The notes beneath the pieces were generated by a model. That model did not search any database and had not been told where the DNA came from. It was given only the letters and a program-made list of their open reading frames with translations. The position numbers were made by a program, and so were the translations under genes. Shown here one piece after another: positions 24,916 to 34,760 of a DNA stretch of 64,000 bases (position 1 is the first letter of the stretch; each line of letters starts with the position of its first letter). This DNA is from Mytilinidion resinicola (taxonomy: Eukaryota > Ascomycota > Dothideomycetes > Mytilinidiales > Mytilinidiaceae): the NCBI RefSeq assembly GCF_010093595.1, contig NW_022985450.1:691188-755187 (forward strand). The letters run 5' to 3'.

Positions 24916-25780
24916 AAGCTTCGCTAACTGGATGTTGTAGCTACTACTGTATTGCTGTTGACGAGCTGATTCCTCGTGTACGGTGTGCTGAATCTAGTGC
25001 CGACATAGCTGTTAGCTGGGAGCAAAGGAAAAGCTATATGTCAGAGTTCTAGCGCGGTCCGGGTATGAATTTTAGCACTCTCGTGAGACATACCTAATCG
25101 TATTCTGGGTAGCAGAAACCCCCTTGAAGCACGGTGAAAGGCTTTTGATATTGGCCAATGAAACGTTTGCGAAGTCGATATTGAGTACAAGGCCGTGGAC
25201 TTAGCAAGTAGCCAACTTGTGACCTGCGATACTCTCCAGACGAGCGGACGCTTACGGAAAATGCTGTGATAAGGTCACGGTCGCAAAGAGCAGAGAGCGC
25301 GATAGTTTTCGCCGACTGCAGAAGGATAAAAAGGCGGTAAGGTGGTGGGATTAGCGCGATGAGGCGTGAATCGTGATGCTGCCTGGCGAAGACCCTGAGC
25401 TGAGCACGGCCTCGTACTTCCGGTCACGCTTTATTTCTATTAAAGCCAATCTTCCCTGGAATGTCTTTCAGAGCGTGAGGCTCTGCTCGGGCAGTATGTA
25501 CCTGTTACTCGTGCTATTTTCGAGCCGTTCTTCAAGGAGCAGTTGCTGATCATCTCAATCATTTCAGCCGGAGGGAAGTTTGAATTGGCCGCACCGCCAT
25601 TGGCTTGGGCTCGAGGTATTTGCTTTTATCATATATCGACCAAAAATATGACTGTCAAGGTGTGTAAAGGCCCGTGATATGATGACTCTCCACGATTGCT
25701 CTCAATCAATAGTAGATGCTCTCATCGTTTCGCTGAAATGTGACGAGTTACCGTCCTAGCATTGCGGCTGCGGAGCCTTG
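24916..25780. other. intergenic region
   Basis: This is upstream of the HET relic and downstream of the CorA-like gene (both minus strand). No gene or repeat is recognised. Confidence 0.4.
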
Positions 25781-27367
25781 CTATCCTACTACTTGACTTT
25801 CTTCTCGAAGATCGTAGGAGCAGTCTTGATTCACCACTCTACCCGTGTATCCCAACTCTAAAGTGTGATATCCCAAGGTAATCAGCCCAATCAAAGGTAT
25901 GGCAACGACAAAATACACCCAGAATAGCTTCCCTCCAGGTCTATACGGATCAGGCATGCTTAAAAAGGAAGAGACGTACGCAAGAGGAACGAACACGACA
26001 CCTAGTATTGTGAGCGCCTTCACACTCTTCGCCTCGCGAATCGACCGCTCCGTCGCCTGAAGTGCAAGTGTCTGTGCCATGACCGCCTGACGATTGTTCG
26101 TGAGCCCAGCCAGGGCCGCAGTCGAGCCATTTAGACTGTTTGCACGCTGTCCAATCTCCTTGAGACGCAAGCATAAAAACTGGTAGTCTACTGTGCTATC
26201 TTTCCAGTCCGTCGCATGTTTCATGTTGGGGCTCTCCAGTGATATCCGAAGTTGCAGCATGATTGCCTCGAGGTCGTCCTTGTATTCACCGATGCGTCTT
26301 TCTAGCGCTTGCACGTCGCTCCACTGCTCCTCCACCGCGGCAATAGCGAAGCTTGTCAGGTTTCGTTGCCGAGACAGGTTGAATTGGACTATGTCGATAG
26401 TTGACTGGAGGAATTCCGTTAGCTTCAGGTAGTGACTAGCGACAATCTTCTCAACAAAGAATCTCAGCGAAATTGGGTCGGCTAGATTAAGCACGCTTGA
26501 ATGACTGCTTAGGTAGAAGGTAATATCTTCCAGGAAAGACGACCTTGGTGGTTCCGATTGGCTCCTGATTTGGTCTTCGTGCGGCACAAAGTCTACGTAG
26601 CCCGCGTTATATGGCGACATTGTGACGTTATGACCCGCTATACCACAATAGTCTGTAAGTATACGTTTTACTGGGGGGTCACATATAATGAGGCCTATGA
26701 GATTATCAGAACTGTGCTGATATGTCATAATCAAGCTACACTCACAATCCCATCCGCCGCCTTTCGTTTTCTTAGACCAAAAAGTGCATTTGCGCCTTGC
26801 AATACCAACTTCGGAGAACTTCCCCTTGATCCTGGTGACCGCAATATGCCGTCCTGACACATCGCACAGGTTTCGGAAGGAGGTGGGAGGTTTGGAGAGC
26901 ACTAGAGGCTCATGGTACTTGAGCGAAACGTAGTCCCTGCTACAGATAGCGGACGGCAAGAATGGAATGCCACCGCCTTCCCCAGTAGTACGGTTATTGA
27001 ATGGTACAAGCCTCTCATGATCGCTAAATATCGCAGGATGTAGTTGAAAGTTACACCCAAGAACCACAGCGAACTCAGGAGAGAGAGCCTCGAGGACATA
27101 GACTGATCGGTGTGGCACAGTCTTGGAGTGTGGAAGCTGATGAAAGTAAGCTTGTAGCGTTTTCGAGTCTTGATATTCTGTTGCCGGTCCAAAGGAACCA
27201 TCTGGGTCGATATGAAAGGCCACAACCCTCGGTCTGGCCCGCTCCCATGGACGCCAGGCTGATTTCAGCGAGGAAGTTTTCGGCCATGTATCTCTAGACC
27301 GAGGATCTGTCTGATCCGCGAAGTTCCAGAATCTGTCGTAGCTCTCTAAATCGATGTGTTCCCCCAT
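25781..27367 (-). CDS. CorA-like two-TM membrane protein
   Basis: A single 528-residue frame starts MGEHIDLESYDRFW. The large N-terminal part is soluble. Residues about 330-440 are helical (SRQRNLTSFAIAAVEEQW, ERRIGEYKDDLEAIM), matching the stalk of CorA-type Mg2+ channels. Two membrane helices close the protein: ALTILGVVFVPLAYVSSFL (about 450-468) and WVYFVVAIPLIGLITLGY (about 481-498). In true CorA channels the first helix ends in a GMN selectivity motif. Here the equivalent position reads SMP, so ion selectivity or channel function is doubtful. Such CorA-like proteins are common in Pezizomycotina accessory regions. It is divergently placed to the deaminase gene, with a 582-bp spacer. Confidence 0.8.
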   Translation of the reverse strand: MGEHIDLESYDRFWNFADQTDPRSRDTWPKTSSLKSAWRPWERARPRVVAFHIDPDGSFGPATEYQDSKTLQAYFHQLPHSKTVPHRSVYVLEALSPEFAVVLGCNFQLHPAIFSDHERLVPFNNRTTGEGGGIPFLPSAICSRDYVSLKYHEPLVLSKPPTSFRNLCDVSGRHIAVTRIKGKFSEVGIARRKCTFWSKKTKGGGWDCECSLIMTYQHSSDNLIGLIICDPPVKRILTDYCGIAGHNVTMSPYNAGYVDFVPHEDQIRSQSEPPRSSFLEDITFYLSSHSSVLNLADPISLRFFVEKIVASHYLKLTEFLQSTIDIVQFNLSRQRNLTSFAIAAVEEQWSDVQALERRIGEYKDDLEAIMLQLRISLESPNMKHATDWKDSTVDYQFLCLRLKEIGQRANSLNGSTAALAGLTNNRQAVMAQTLALQATERSIREAKSVKALTILGVVFVPLAYVSSFLSMPDPYRPGGKLFWVYFVVAIPLIGLITLGYHTLELGYTGRVVNQDCSYDLREESQVVG

Positions 27368-27469
27368 GGCTCAGTCTAACAAGATTGTTCGAAGTTAGCT
27401 GAGTGTGCTGCGATGTAATAAAAGATAATTTAAAATAAGGTGGTAAGGCTGTCGATAGGAACAAGCAGG

Positions 27470-27600
27470 TAGGCAGCAGTACATGGGCATGCAGGCAGTC
27501 TCAAGTATGCAGCAGTACGTGGTCATGCAGGCAGTCTCAGGGCGGCTGAGTGCATGCAGGCGGTATCAGGGCGGCTGAGTGCATGCAGGCCGCATGCGTC
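27470..27600. repeat. minisatellite in a divergent promoter
   Basis: Imperfect tandem copies of a 28-30-bp unit are seen, with elements such as GCATGCAGGCGGTATCAGGG and GTCATGCAGGCAGTCTCA, each containing the palindrome GCATGC or a variant. It lies in the spacer between the CorA-like gene and the deaminase gene and could affect both promoters. Confidence 0.65.
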
Positions 27601-27949
27601 GCGTATTCAACGATTGAAGGGAGAAGAAACGGCATCCGATGGGAGCAAAGCGCGAAATTTGAGGCCTAACCTTAACTAACTCGCCCTCGGCGCTTACTCC
27701 ACTACTTGATCAAGTTATCATCGTACAGCTTGATTTCACACTATATTGCGATCAAAGGTTCACTCCATCATTATACTACTAGCAATTTCGAAAGTCGGTG
27801 TTACCGAAGTTCCCGAACACCAAACAAACCAAACAAAAATTTCCACAGGCAAATCTTCCCATCCCAAGTCTTAACTTTCGGGCACCAGGGACTCGGAAGT
27901 TTTAATGCCAGCAGCTATTTAGCTAGATACTCAGAGTTCACAGACGAAT

Positions 27950-30016
27950 ATGACCGACTCTACGGCCCAAGCAACTCCCGGCTCCTCTATTTGGAATATT
28001 CCAGGTCTCGATAAGGACACATTCTACGCTGCTGCTCTTTATCTTCATGCATCCAAAGGGCAACTCGAAGGAAAACCATTGGCACGCGCCCCAAAGACTC
28101 CCCAGGCCACACGGGATTTCCTTGATCGCCTCGCGGATTGTTTCGCCCGTTCTAAGCTTCAAGATGCCCGTGACCACGTCTCTGCTACTGCGATGGTGAG
28201 AAATGATGAGCAAAAGGAGATTACGCTCTATATCGCCAAAAATCAAAGCAACAAGGAATGCAAACCTTCAATTTCTCATGAAGAACAAAGCGCAATTGTC
28301 AACGAGAACGAACAGTTTGCGGGAACTTTGATGACATGGTTCAGCGAGTTGGCTAGCGAGGATACTGCTGAAGCCGACAATGATGTTACTGATCGGTATT
28401 TGGATGTCTTCGAGGCCATGTGCATGTTCAGTCAGTCCCGTCTCGAGCATTATATCGAAAAGATAGGCGCGTGCGATATCGAAGATCTGGAGCCTGTAGT
28501 ACTCCTCAACGTGGGAGCTAAGTTCACGGACGGCTGGAATGCAACCAAGCCTCTCATCGATGAATGCAGTCGTTATCAGGAAGCCAAAACTAACCTAACG
28601 AACTTTGTCGAGCAGATGCCTTGCCTTTTAAGGACTTATACACTTTTGGCTGGCCAAGTTCGTAAGAATCCCGACTTTCAGGAGCTTGCGGATAAAATTG
28701 AGATTTTGGGTTCGGATATGGCTACGAAACTGAGAGGCGTTGCACAGACAGTAAAGTGGGTCAACTACCTTGGTCGACTTTGGGCTGCGTATGTCAACTT
28801 CCTTGTGTTCTGCAGACACGAGGAGCAGAGCGGATATACCTTCAAGCATGAATTGCTTCCTTCACAAGAAGACAAATGGAGCGGTGACGCGTACCTGCAA
28901 AAGATTCGCTCATGGGTCGGGAATCTGGACTTGCAGCGGGATACGCGCAAATTCGTGAACGGCAGAACGGTCATCGCCCGCGACAGCGTGGAGACAGTCA
29001 TGGGCGATGTTATTAAGAGGAGCGGGAACAGGGCTCGCGTACATTGCGAAATGCTGCTTATGATGCATTTCTCGCAACCAGGCGTCGAGAAGTGCCTGGA
29101 CTACTTTGGCTGCAGCAAGAAGTCTTGCTGGCTCTGTTGGCAGATGATCCTGCAAAACAAGCAGCGTAGCATGAAAGACACTCATCGCAAGCTCTTTCCA
29201 CTATGGGCATTTCCTTTCGATTTCTCTACAGCACAGTCCGCTGTCGCGGAAGGACTCCGGGCTGCACATAACGAAATGCTGTCGCTCATCCAGGACATGG
29301 TAATCAAGCAAATCCCTCTCAGCGACCTTGAACCATATCCGCAGACTTCGGCTCGAATTACTCCGACTCACCGACGCGCTTCGATCGGCGACACCAGCGG
29401 CATAGATGCTGAATCAGGCTTATTCTCAGGCAACCCACTCATAGGACCAGACTCAGCCAGAATGCCAATCATTGTTGTACCCGCTCTCCATCTCCCCGCA
29501 CATGATTCTTCCGGAGACGTACGCCGAGTAAAAATATGGGGTTATAACAGGGATGAATCGAGTTTCGACGAAAGGCTTTTCATTAGCGATCCAATACTGA
29601 AAGGCAAAGTAATCTCACTTGCCTTTCAGCTTCTCGCACTTCATGACTACGACAAGCTATTGGGCTTCAAAGAGGCTCGGAAACGACATTCTTGGGACAC
29701 CGTGCGATTTCCAAACTTCAAGACGCGTGCGCACACTTACACACTTTATTATCGCTCTGCGAATACGTTAGCACCAAATCCTTGCCTGCTCTCGATCTGG
29801 AGAACCATAGAGGACGAAGACTTCGCCTTTTTCCCTTACAGAGGAGACGCATTCATCATAAAGCAGAAGTATCAAGACCCCTCTCGCGGCGAGCTTGAAG
29901 GAGGACTTCGGCCCGAGCTTATGGGAGAATCTTCGCACATCGATGATTTGGAATGTTTGCAGGATTTGAAATCGCATTGGGAAGTCTTGTCACGCCTGCC
30001 GCAGCGTGGGCATTAA
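27950..30016 (+). CDS. OTT_1508-like nucleic-acid/nucleotide deaminase family protein
   Basis: A single 688-residue frame starts MTDSTAQATPG. A helical N-terminal domain of about 330 residues precedes a zinc-dependent deaminase core. His365-Cys-Glu367 (RVHCEML) supplies the zinc ligand and the catalytic glutamate. Cys393-Trp-Leu-Cys396 (SCWLCW) supplies the other two ligands. This pattern matches the OTT_1508-like deaminase family, known from fungi and Orientia and suggested from comparative work to modify nucleic acids or nucleotides in conflict systems. The substrate here is unknown. The C-terminal 250 residues form a second, unrecognised domain. The last codons (Gln-Arg-Gly-His-stop) lie exactly within the terminal inverted repeat of a MITE at 30002, so the original C-terminus was probably longer. 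Confidence 0.8.
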   Translation: MTDSTAQATPGSSIWNIPGLDKDTFYAAALYLHASKGQLEGKPLARAPKTPQATRDFLDRLADCFARSKLQDARDHVSATAMVRNDEQKEITLYIAKNQSNKECKPSISHEEQSAIVNENEQFAGTLMTWFSELASEDTAEADNDVTDRYLDVFEAMCMFSQSRLEHYIEKIGACDIEDLEPVVLLNVGAKFTDGWNATKPLIDECSRYQEAKTNLTNFVEQMPCLLRTYTLLAGQVRKNPDFQELADKIEILGSDMATKLRGVAQTVKWVNYLGRLWAAYVNFLVFCRHEEQSGYTFKHELLPSQEDKWSGDAYLQKIRSWVGNLDLQRDTRKFVNGRTVIARDSVETVMGDVIKRSGNRARVHCEMLLMMHFSQPGVEKCLDYFGCSKKSCWLCWQMILQNKQRSMKDTHRKLFPLWAFPFDFSTAQSAVAEGLRAAHNEMLSLIQDMVIKQIPLSDLEPYPQTSARITPTHRRASIGDTSGIDAESGLFSGNPLIGPDSARMPIIVVPALHLPAHDSSGDVRRVKIWGYNRDESSFDERLFISDPILKGKVISLAFQLLALHDYDKLLGFKEARKRHSWDTVRFPNFKTRAHTYTLYYRSANTLAPNPCLLSIWRTIEDEDFAFFPYRGDAFIIKQKYQDPSRGELEGGLRPELMGESSHIDDLECLQDLKSHWEVLSRLPQRGH

Positions 30017-30342
30017 TCCGTCCAATCCTCAATCCGTCCATCGGCCGGCCGGTTAATCCACACCTATTTAATCCAATCTAATAATCCAGAGGTCTTTCAA
30101 TCCTCAATCGGATTACCGGATTGAAAACGCGTCTTTACGCGTTGTTTTGGGTCCGTGTCACCCCAATAACCCCCCAGTTTTCACCCCACTTGCCACTTAC
30201 TATACTGCTTCGAGTGGTCTTGGCAGTGGATTGAAAGGATTGATTTAATTCTTATTAATCTATCCAATCAATCCTAAAGTTGACCGTCTCAATCCAATCA
30301 ATCCAAAGGCCTCAAACTGCGGCCGGATTACTGCCCACGCTG
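30002..30342. mobile_element. 341-bp hAT-like MITE that supplies the deaminase stop codon
   Basis: The left end CAGCGTGGGCATTAATCCG (30002-30020) and the right end CGGATTACTGCCCACGCTG (30324-30342) are reverse complements with a single mismatch. CAG/CTG ends suggest the hAT superfamily. The flanking octamers (GCCTGCCG and GTCACGCG) agree poorly, so a target duplication is not proven. The interior is built of ATTGGATTGA-like words and has no coding capacity. Its first 15 bases are read as the final codons of the deaminase gene. Confidence 0.75.
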
Positions 30343-30844
30343 GTCACGCGGCTATGAAAGATATTCTAACCAGCGATGGGATTGGATTAGAGTGGACTAG
30401 ATGAGGCCTTAAATCCACGCGGTCCACTAGAAATCTCTACGGAGCTCCAGGAGCTCCATGAGCTATATAGCAAGGCAAACATAATGTGTATTTACGTGCA
30501 AATATAAGGCAGTAGATTGCCTAAAATAGTAAAGCGCGGGAGAATTTTAAAGTTAAAGCTTTGCCTATTTCGGACCCTGGGAAGACTTTTGAAAGGAGAC
30601 CTCCCAAATTTATCCGAGGGCCTATCAACGAATATGGCCTTGTGGAGATGAGATCGTGATTGTGCATAGCATACTGGATGATAGGACACGAATCCATGTG
30701 CCGTTTTGGAAAAGAGCCGGAAGACGCTACACCTAAGATTGAACGCCTTTAAGATGAAGAGTAACATCCAATTCTCATTTTGCTCTGTGCCACACGTCCC
30801 CTAACACATCCCTCCAGCTTCAAAAAGGCACTCCTCCCTCCCAT
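30343..30844. other. intergenic region
   Basis: No gene is seen. GTCCACTAG-like words near 30390-30430 may be further transposon debris. The rest is the 3' flank of the EthD gene. Confidence 0.35.
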
Positions 30845-31393
30845 TCACTTCTTCAAACTCTCCAACAACTCCTGACTCTCCTTCGACTCCGCCATCAAAT
30901 CCCGCGCCGGCTTCTCAAAACTCCTCGCGTGCTCCTTCACCTTCTCCCCGCTCTTAATGACCTCGTAATTATACCCAATGGTCATCTGCAGCGTCTCAAC
31001 ATCAATGAACGCCAGCTCATCCGGACGGATCTTTTCCAGGTACTCCGGATCCTTGAACGCGTCCTCGAAGGTCGCGAAATCGCGCACGTAGGCGTCGGTG
31101 AAGCCGTCCCAGGGTTGCATGTCGCGGCCGGCGGCTTTGGCCATGGCGGCGCCGAGGGCTTTGGTTTCGTCGGTTGTGTGGGCCTGGGGGTGGGGTTAGA
31201 AATCATGGGGGAAGGGAGTGGGGGATGGGTAGGAAAGTGCTACTTGAACGTATTCAACGACGCCGTGCCGCATCATGAAGTCTGTGCATAGCGGGCCGTG
31301 GACTTGGGTCCAGTACTGGTAGAATTCCTCTTTTGAGACGCCGGGTTTGCGGCGGATGAAGGAGGAGATGCGGATGAGCTTTTCAGAAGCCAT
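30845..31393 (-). CDS. EthD-domain (dimeric alpha-beta barrel) protein
   Basis: Exons 31393-31244 and 31183-30845 give 162 residues. The start is the ATG of MASEKLIRISSF; an upstream GTG is not used. The N-terminus RISSFIRRKPGVSKEEFYQYW and QVHGPL is the classic EthD signature of the dimeric alpha-beta barrel fold. The C-terminal third is a charged helix (KVKEHARSFEKPARDLM). Related proteins act as small dehydratases or decarboxylases on aromatic or polyketide compounds, or are of unknown role. No partner enzymes lie directly beside it, so the substrate cannot be assigned. It is probably cytosolic. Confidence 0.85.
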
Positions 31394-33010
31394 GATCACC
31401 GATCTAAATAGTCTGGTCCGAGATTCTGGGAAGTGACGAAGTATGGAAGATGTTGGGCAAGCTTGGGGGGGGGGGGAAGTTGAAGATTGATTGTTGTAGG
31501 ATGTCGTCTATTATATCAATGGTCTCCTCCGGAAAAGGCTATCCGGCTAGGTGGGTTCTGGTCTTCCTTACGGCAATGGAGTTGATATCCCCGCAAATGG
31601 GACGCCAAGACACGGGCTTTGAAGACCGGATGGATCTTTCGGCCTGCGATTGGCTGTGTTTTCACTGCTCTTTACGGCTCATATAGGCTTTTTCTCGGAG
31701 CACGTGAAAGTCACGTGCCGCGTACTTCTCTAAAATATAAGTTCTCCTTGCTTCCTTTCAGTGCTCTATGTAAGCTCCCAAGGCTTTGAGATTCACCCTT
31801 GGTCGAAACTTCACAAAGATGTTCACAATGGAAGTGGAGAGCGGAGGGGTTTGCGGCCAGCATATCCCCGAATTGAATGTCTGGTAGTGGGAGACGGGGC
31901 CGTGTGGAACCAAAACGAAAGAGAAGATCACCAGAGTGTCTTGCTGATGGCGAGAACGCCTTTGTCTTGATGCCCTCAGTCACTCAGACAGTGTTGCTCA
32001 ACGTGGCTGCACGTTCCTTCCGAAGAACATTGACCATCTTTGAAAGGAGAACATCATCATAACTCCATGCTGGTGGGAAACATCACGAGCCCTGCGCACT
32101 TGGTTCATGGTCTCTTCTTCCTCAACAGTTTTACTCAATCCTCCAGTACCAAGCGCAATCCTCCATACGAGTTCTGGCCTCTCGATTTCGACAGTCGCAC
32201 ATGTGGTGGTGGTGGTGGTAATATTGATGACCTTAGGCCAGCCTGCCTATGAAATAATCCAAAGCCTAGGTAGGAGGAGGCTGAGCTTTTATATCAGCAC
32301 AGATGAAATCTCGGAGGACAAGTTAGTCCTTCCGATGTCTCGTGACTTCACGTGACTCTCAGAGTGTGAGATCTGCGGTTGGCTATCACCGCTCCTCTCC
32401 ATATTTCAGCACTAAAAACAAAGCCGATAGTTTGTTTCCATCGTTGCTTACAGATTTATACGACTTCTGGAAATTAGCACTGATTTCCGACCTTATGGAA
32501 TGACCTGAGTCGGACCTGGATCTCGGTCTTTCCGATCTCCGCCAGAACGACACCTCGTTACAAAGCAACCTTGGAGTCCGCACATCTTAAGTCCGCGCAC
32601 CATCACTACCTTGTATCCTCTATACATCAAGGGAGGTCAGTATATACCCATTTGGGCAAACGCTCCTATTTCCCCACGAAATTTTCCCCTTTACGTCAGC
32701 GCTAGTTCTCATATCTTAAAGTTTGATCTCAACGACTTGGTTTATTAATAGATCGGAGAACCTCCACTCCATCATCTTCTATCATCACCGCGAAGAAGCC
32801 TTCGGATCTGAATCGCAGATTTTACCCGCTGGGCACTCGCATTAGAAATCAAGCATCCTACCGGACGAATATCAACGCATCAGGGATCTGATTCCCAAAT
32901 AAAAGCCAAGCGGCATCCCATTTTCCTACATATAAATATCAACTCGATATACTTCATCAAATCCAGCAACCCTCTCTCACCTAAAATCCACCCTAAGAAA
33001 CCACCCCACA
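31394..33010. other. long intergenic region between divergent genes
   Basis: This is the spacer between the EthD gene (minus) and the GAL80-like gene (plus). It contains an 11-12-base G run near 31466 and several CACGTG-type words near 31700 and 32350. I see no supported gene in it. Confidence 0.4.
32931..32938 (+). promoter_or_regulatory. TATA box of the GAL80-like gene
   Basis: TATAAATA lies 73-80 bases before the ATG at 33011, followed by a pyrimidine-rich leader and an A/C-rich start context (CCCCACAATGGCC). This is a canonical arrangement for an expressed ascomycete gene. Confidence 0.6.
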
Positions 33011-34162
33011 ATGGCCCCCACTCGCATCGGCCTCGTCGGCCTCTCCCCCAACGCCATCTCCGCCTACGCCTCCACCGCCCACCTCCCCTACCTCACCCAC
33101 TCGCCCCACTACACCATCACGGCCCTGTGCAACTCCACCATCCCCTCCGCCCGCGCCGCCATCGCCGCCTACGCCCTCCCGGAGAGCACCGCCGCCTACG
33201 ACTCCGTGGCCGAGTTATCCAAAGACCCCAACGTCGACCTCGTCGTCGTCAGCGTCAAAGTCGGCCTGCACGCCGCCCTCGTGGCCCCGGCTCTCGACGC
33301 CGGCAAGGCCGTCCTCTGCGAATGGCCCCTCGGCGTCAACGCCGGCGAGGCCGCGCAGCTCGCGGCGCTCGCGAAGCAGAAGGGCGTGAAGACGTACGTG
33401 GGCGCGCAGGCGCGCTTCTCGCCGCCCGTCGCCGCGCTGCGCCAGCTGCTCGCTTCCGGCGCCATCGGGAAAGTGCTCTCCACGGATGTCACCGCGACCT
33501 TCGGCCCCGCCATCGACATCTGGATGAAGAGCGCCGACTTCTACCTCGACCTCAAAAGCGGCGGCAACCCGCTCGCGATCCGCTTCGCGCACTTCGTCGA
33601 CGCGTTCTGCAACACGCTCGGCGAGTTCGCGGCGTATGATAGTGTGTTGAAGACGAATGGGAAGAGCGTGAAGGTGTACGACATCGCGATGGGCGAGATG
33701 GGCGCGGTGGCGCGGGAGCCGGAGAGTAAGCCGTACGAGATCATGACGCGGACGTCGCCGGATGAGATTTTGCTGCATGGGACGCTGGTGGGGGGCGCGG
33801 TGGCAGGGTTGCATTTTCGGACGGGGGAGCGGGAGGTGGATGGGAGTAGCTTTAGGTGGACGATTACGGGGACGGGGGGGATTGTGCAGGTGAGGCAGAG
33901 TGAGACGATTAATTATATGCAGGATGGGAGTGTGAAGATCGAGATGCGGAAGACCGGGGGAGAGGTGGAGGAGGTGCCGGTGGAGTGGGAGGATGATGTG
34001 GAGGGGATGTATGGGGGGGCGGTGTCGAATCAGTCGAATACGGGGAGGTTGTATAAGGCGATTGCGGAGGGGAGGGGGAGCGAGGTGATGGATTTTGAGG
34101 GGGCGGTGGTGAGGCAGGGGTTGATTGATGGGATGATTGAGCAGGCGGAGAAGGGCGCTTGA
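33011..34162 (+). CDS. Gfo/Idh/MocA-family protein, GAL80-like
   Basis: A single 383-residue frame begins MAPTRIGLVGLSPNAIS. The N-terminal Rossmann fold contains GLVGLSP in place of the usual GxGxxG. A central segment DLVVVSVKVGLHAALV precedes CEWPLGVN. That last motif replaces the catalytic EKP lysine motif of true dehydrogenases and is typical of the GAL80 subgroup, where the protein senses NAD(P) or binds a transcription factor rather than acting as an enzyme. A C-terminal substrate-type domain follows (about 130-380). The codon bias of the first 600 bases is extremely GC3-rich and drops sharply afterwards, a 5'-to-3' GC gradient. A role in sugar regulation or as an uncharacterised oxidoreductase is possible. 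Confidence 0.88.
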   Translation: MAPTRIGLVGLSPNAISAYASTAHLPYLTHSPHYTITALCNSTIPSARAAIAAYALPESTAAYDSVAELSKDPNVDLVVVSVKVGLHAALVAPALDAGKAVLCEWPLGVNAGEAAQLAALAKQKGVKTYVGAQARFSPPVAALRQLLASGAIGKVLSTDVTATFGPAIDIWMKSADFYLDLKSGGNPLAIRFAHFVDAFCNTLGEFAAYDSVLKTNGKSVKVYDIAMGEMGAVAREPESKPYEIMTRTSPDEILLHGTLVGGAVAGLHFRTGEREVDGSSFRWTITGTGGIVQVRQSETINYMQDGSVKIEMRKTGGEVEEVPVEWEDDVEGMYGGAVSNQSNTGRLYKAIAEGRGSEVMDFEGAVVRQGLIDGMIEQAEKGA

Positions 34163-34760
34163 GGTTGGGATTTCAGGACAATTTATTGTTGGATCTGGTA
34201 ATTTCATATAGGGGGTTTGTAGGTAGCGCGGATATGATTTTATTAATGAGCACTGGATGATTGCCGGTTTCACGCTTTTAAGGCCTTCAGGTCTGGACTA
34301 GATTTCTGATCCCATGCTGGAACACCTTAACTAGTACCGAGCAAAAGTACGCACTGATACTATACATATGAGAATATTAACAACACTAGACGACCGCAAG
34401 ATTCACGCTCCGGGTGACTCTATATCTTAGCCATATTTCTGATAACAAGTTGAAGCACTCCAAGCCGTATCATTCAAGTGCGCGCTTATATTGGCAATGT
34501 GATAGAAAAAAAGATAGCAATGCAAATAGCGGTGGACGTCGTTCTACTCATTCATTCATCGCTGTCATGGGTGCTCAACACACTTTCAGAACTAATCTCA
34601 ATTGAATTTTATCGGTTTGAGCTATCATAAAATCCGCTGAGCACCCTCAGACGGCGCCGCCTCGCGCGCTGGAGATAACTCCAGCAGCAGACTCACCACG
34701 CCAATTTGCTCTCACAGGGCCCCAAAGCCGGAGGCCGACGACGTGCATGCTCTCCAGCCT
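34163..34760. other. convergent intergenic region
   Basis: 3' flanks of the GAL80-like gene and the RING gene. No gene, repeat or structured element is recognised. Confidence 0.4.

Noticed and set aside
22082..30342. Giant transposable element bounded by inverted repeats at 22.1 and 30.0 kb
   Set aside because: The right-hand repeat is itself a complete 341-bp MITE with both ends, and the left is a broken copy of it. Two independent small elements in opposite orientation explain the inverted pair.
31711..31983. 90-residue minus-strand frame between the EthD and GAL80-like genes
   Set aside because: No domain, no supporting splice structure, composition like the flanking spacer.
33215..34273. 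352-residue open frame antisense to the GAL80-like gene
   Set aside because: It is a shadow frame caused by the very high GC3 of the sense gene; the translation is low-complexity His/Pro/Arg/Leu-rich with no domain.
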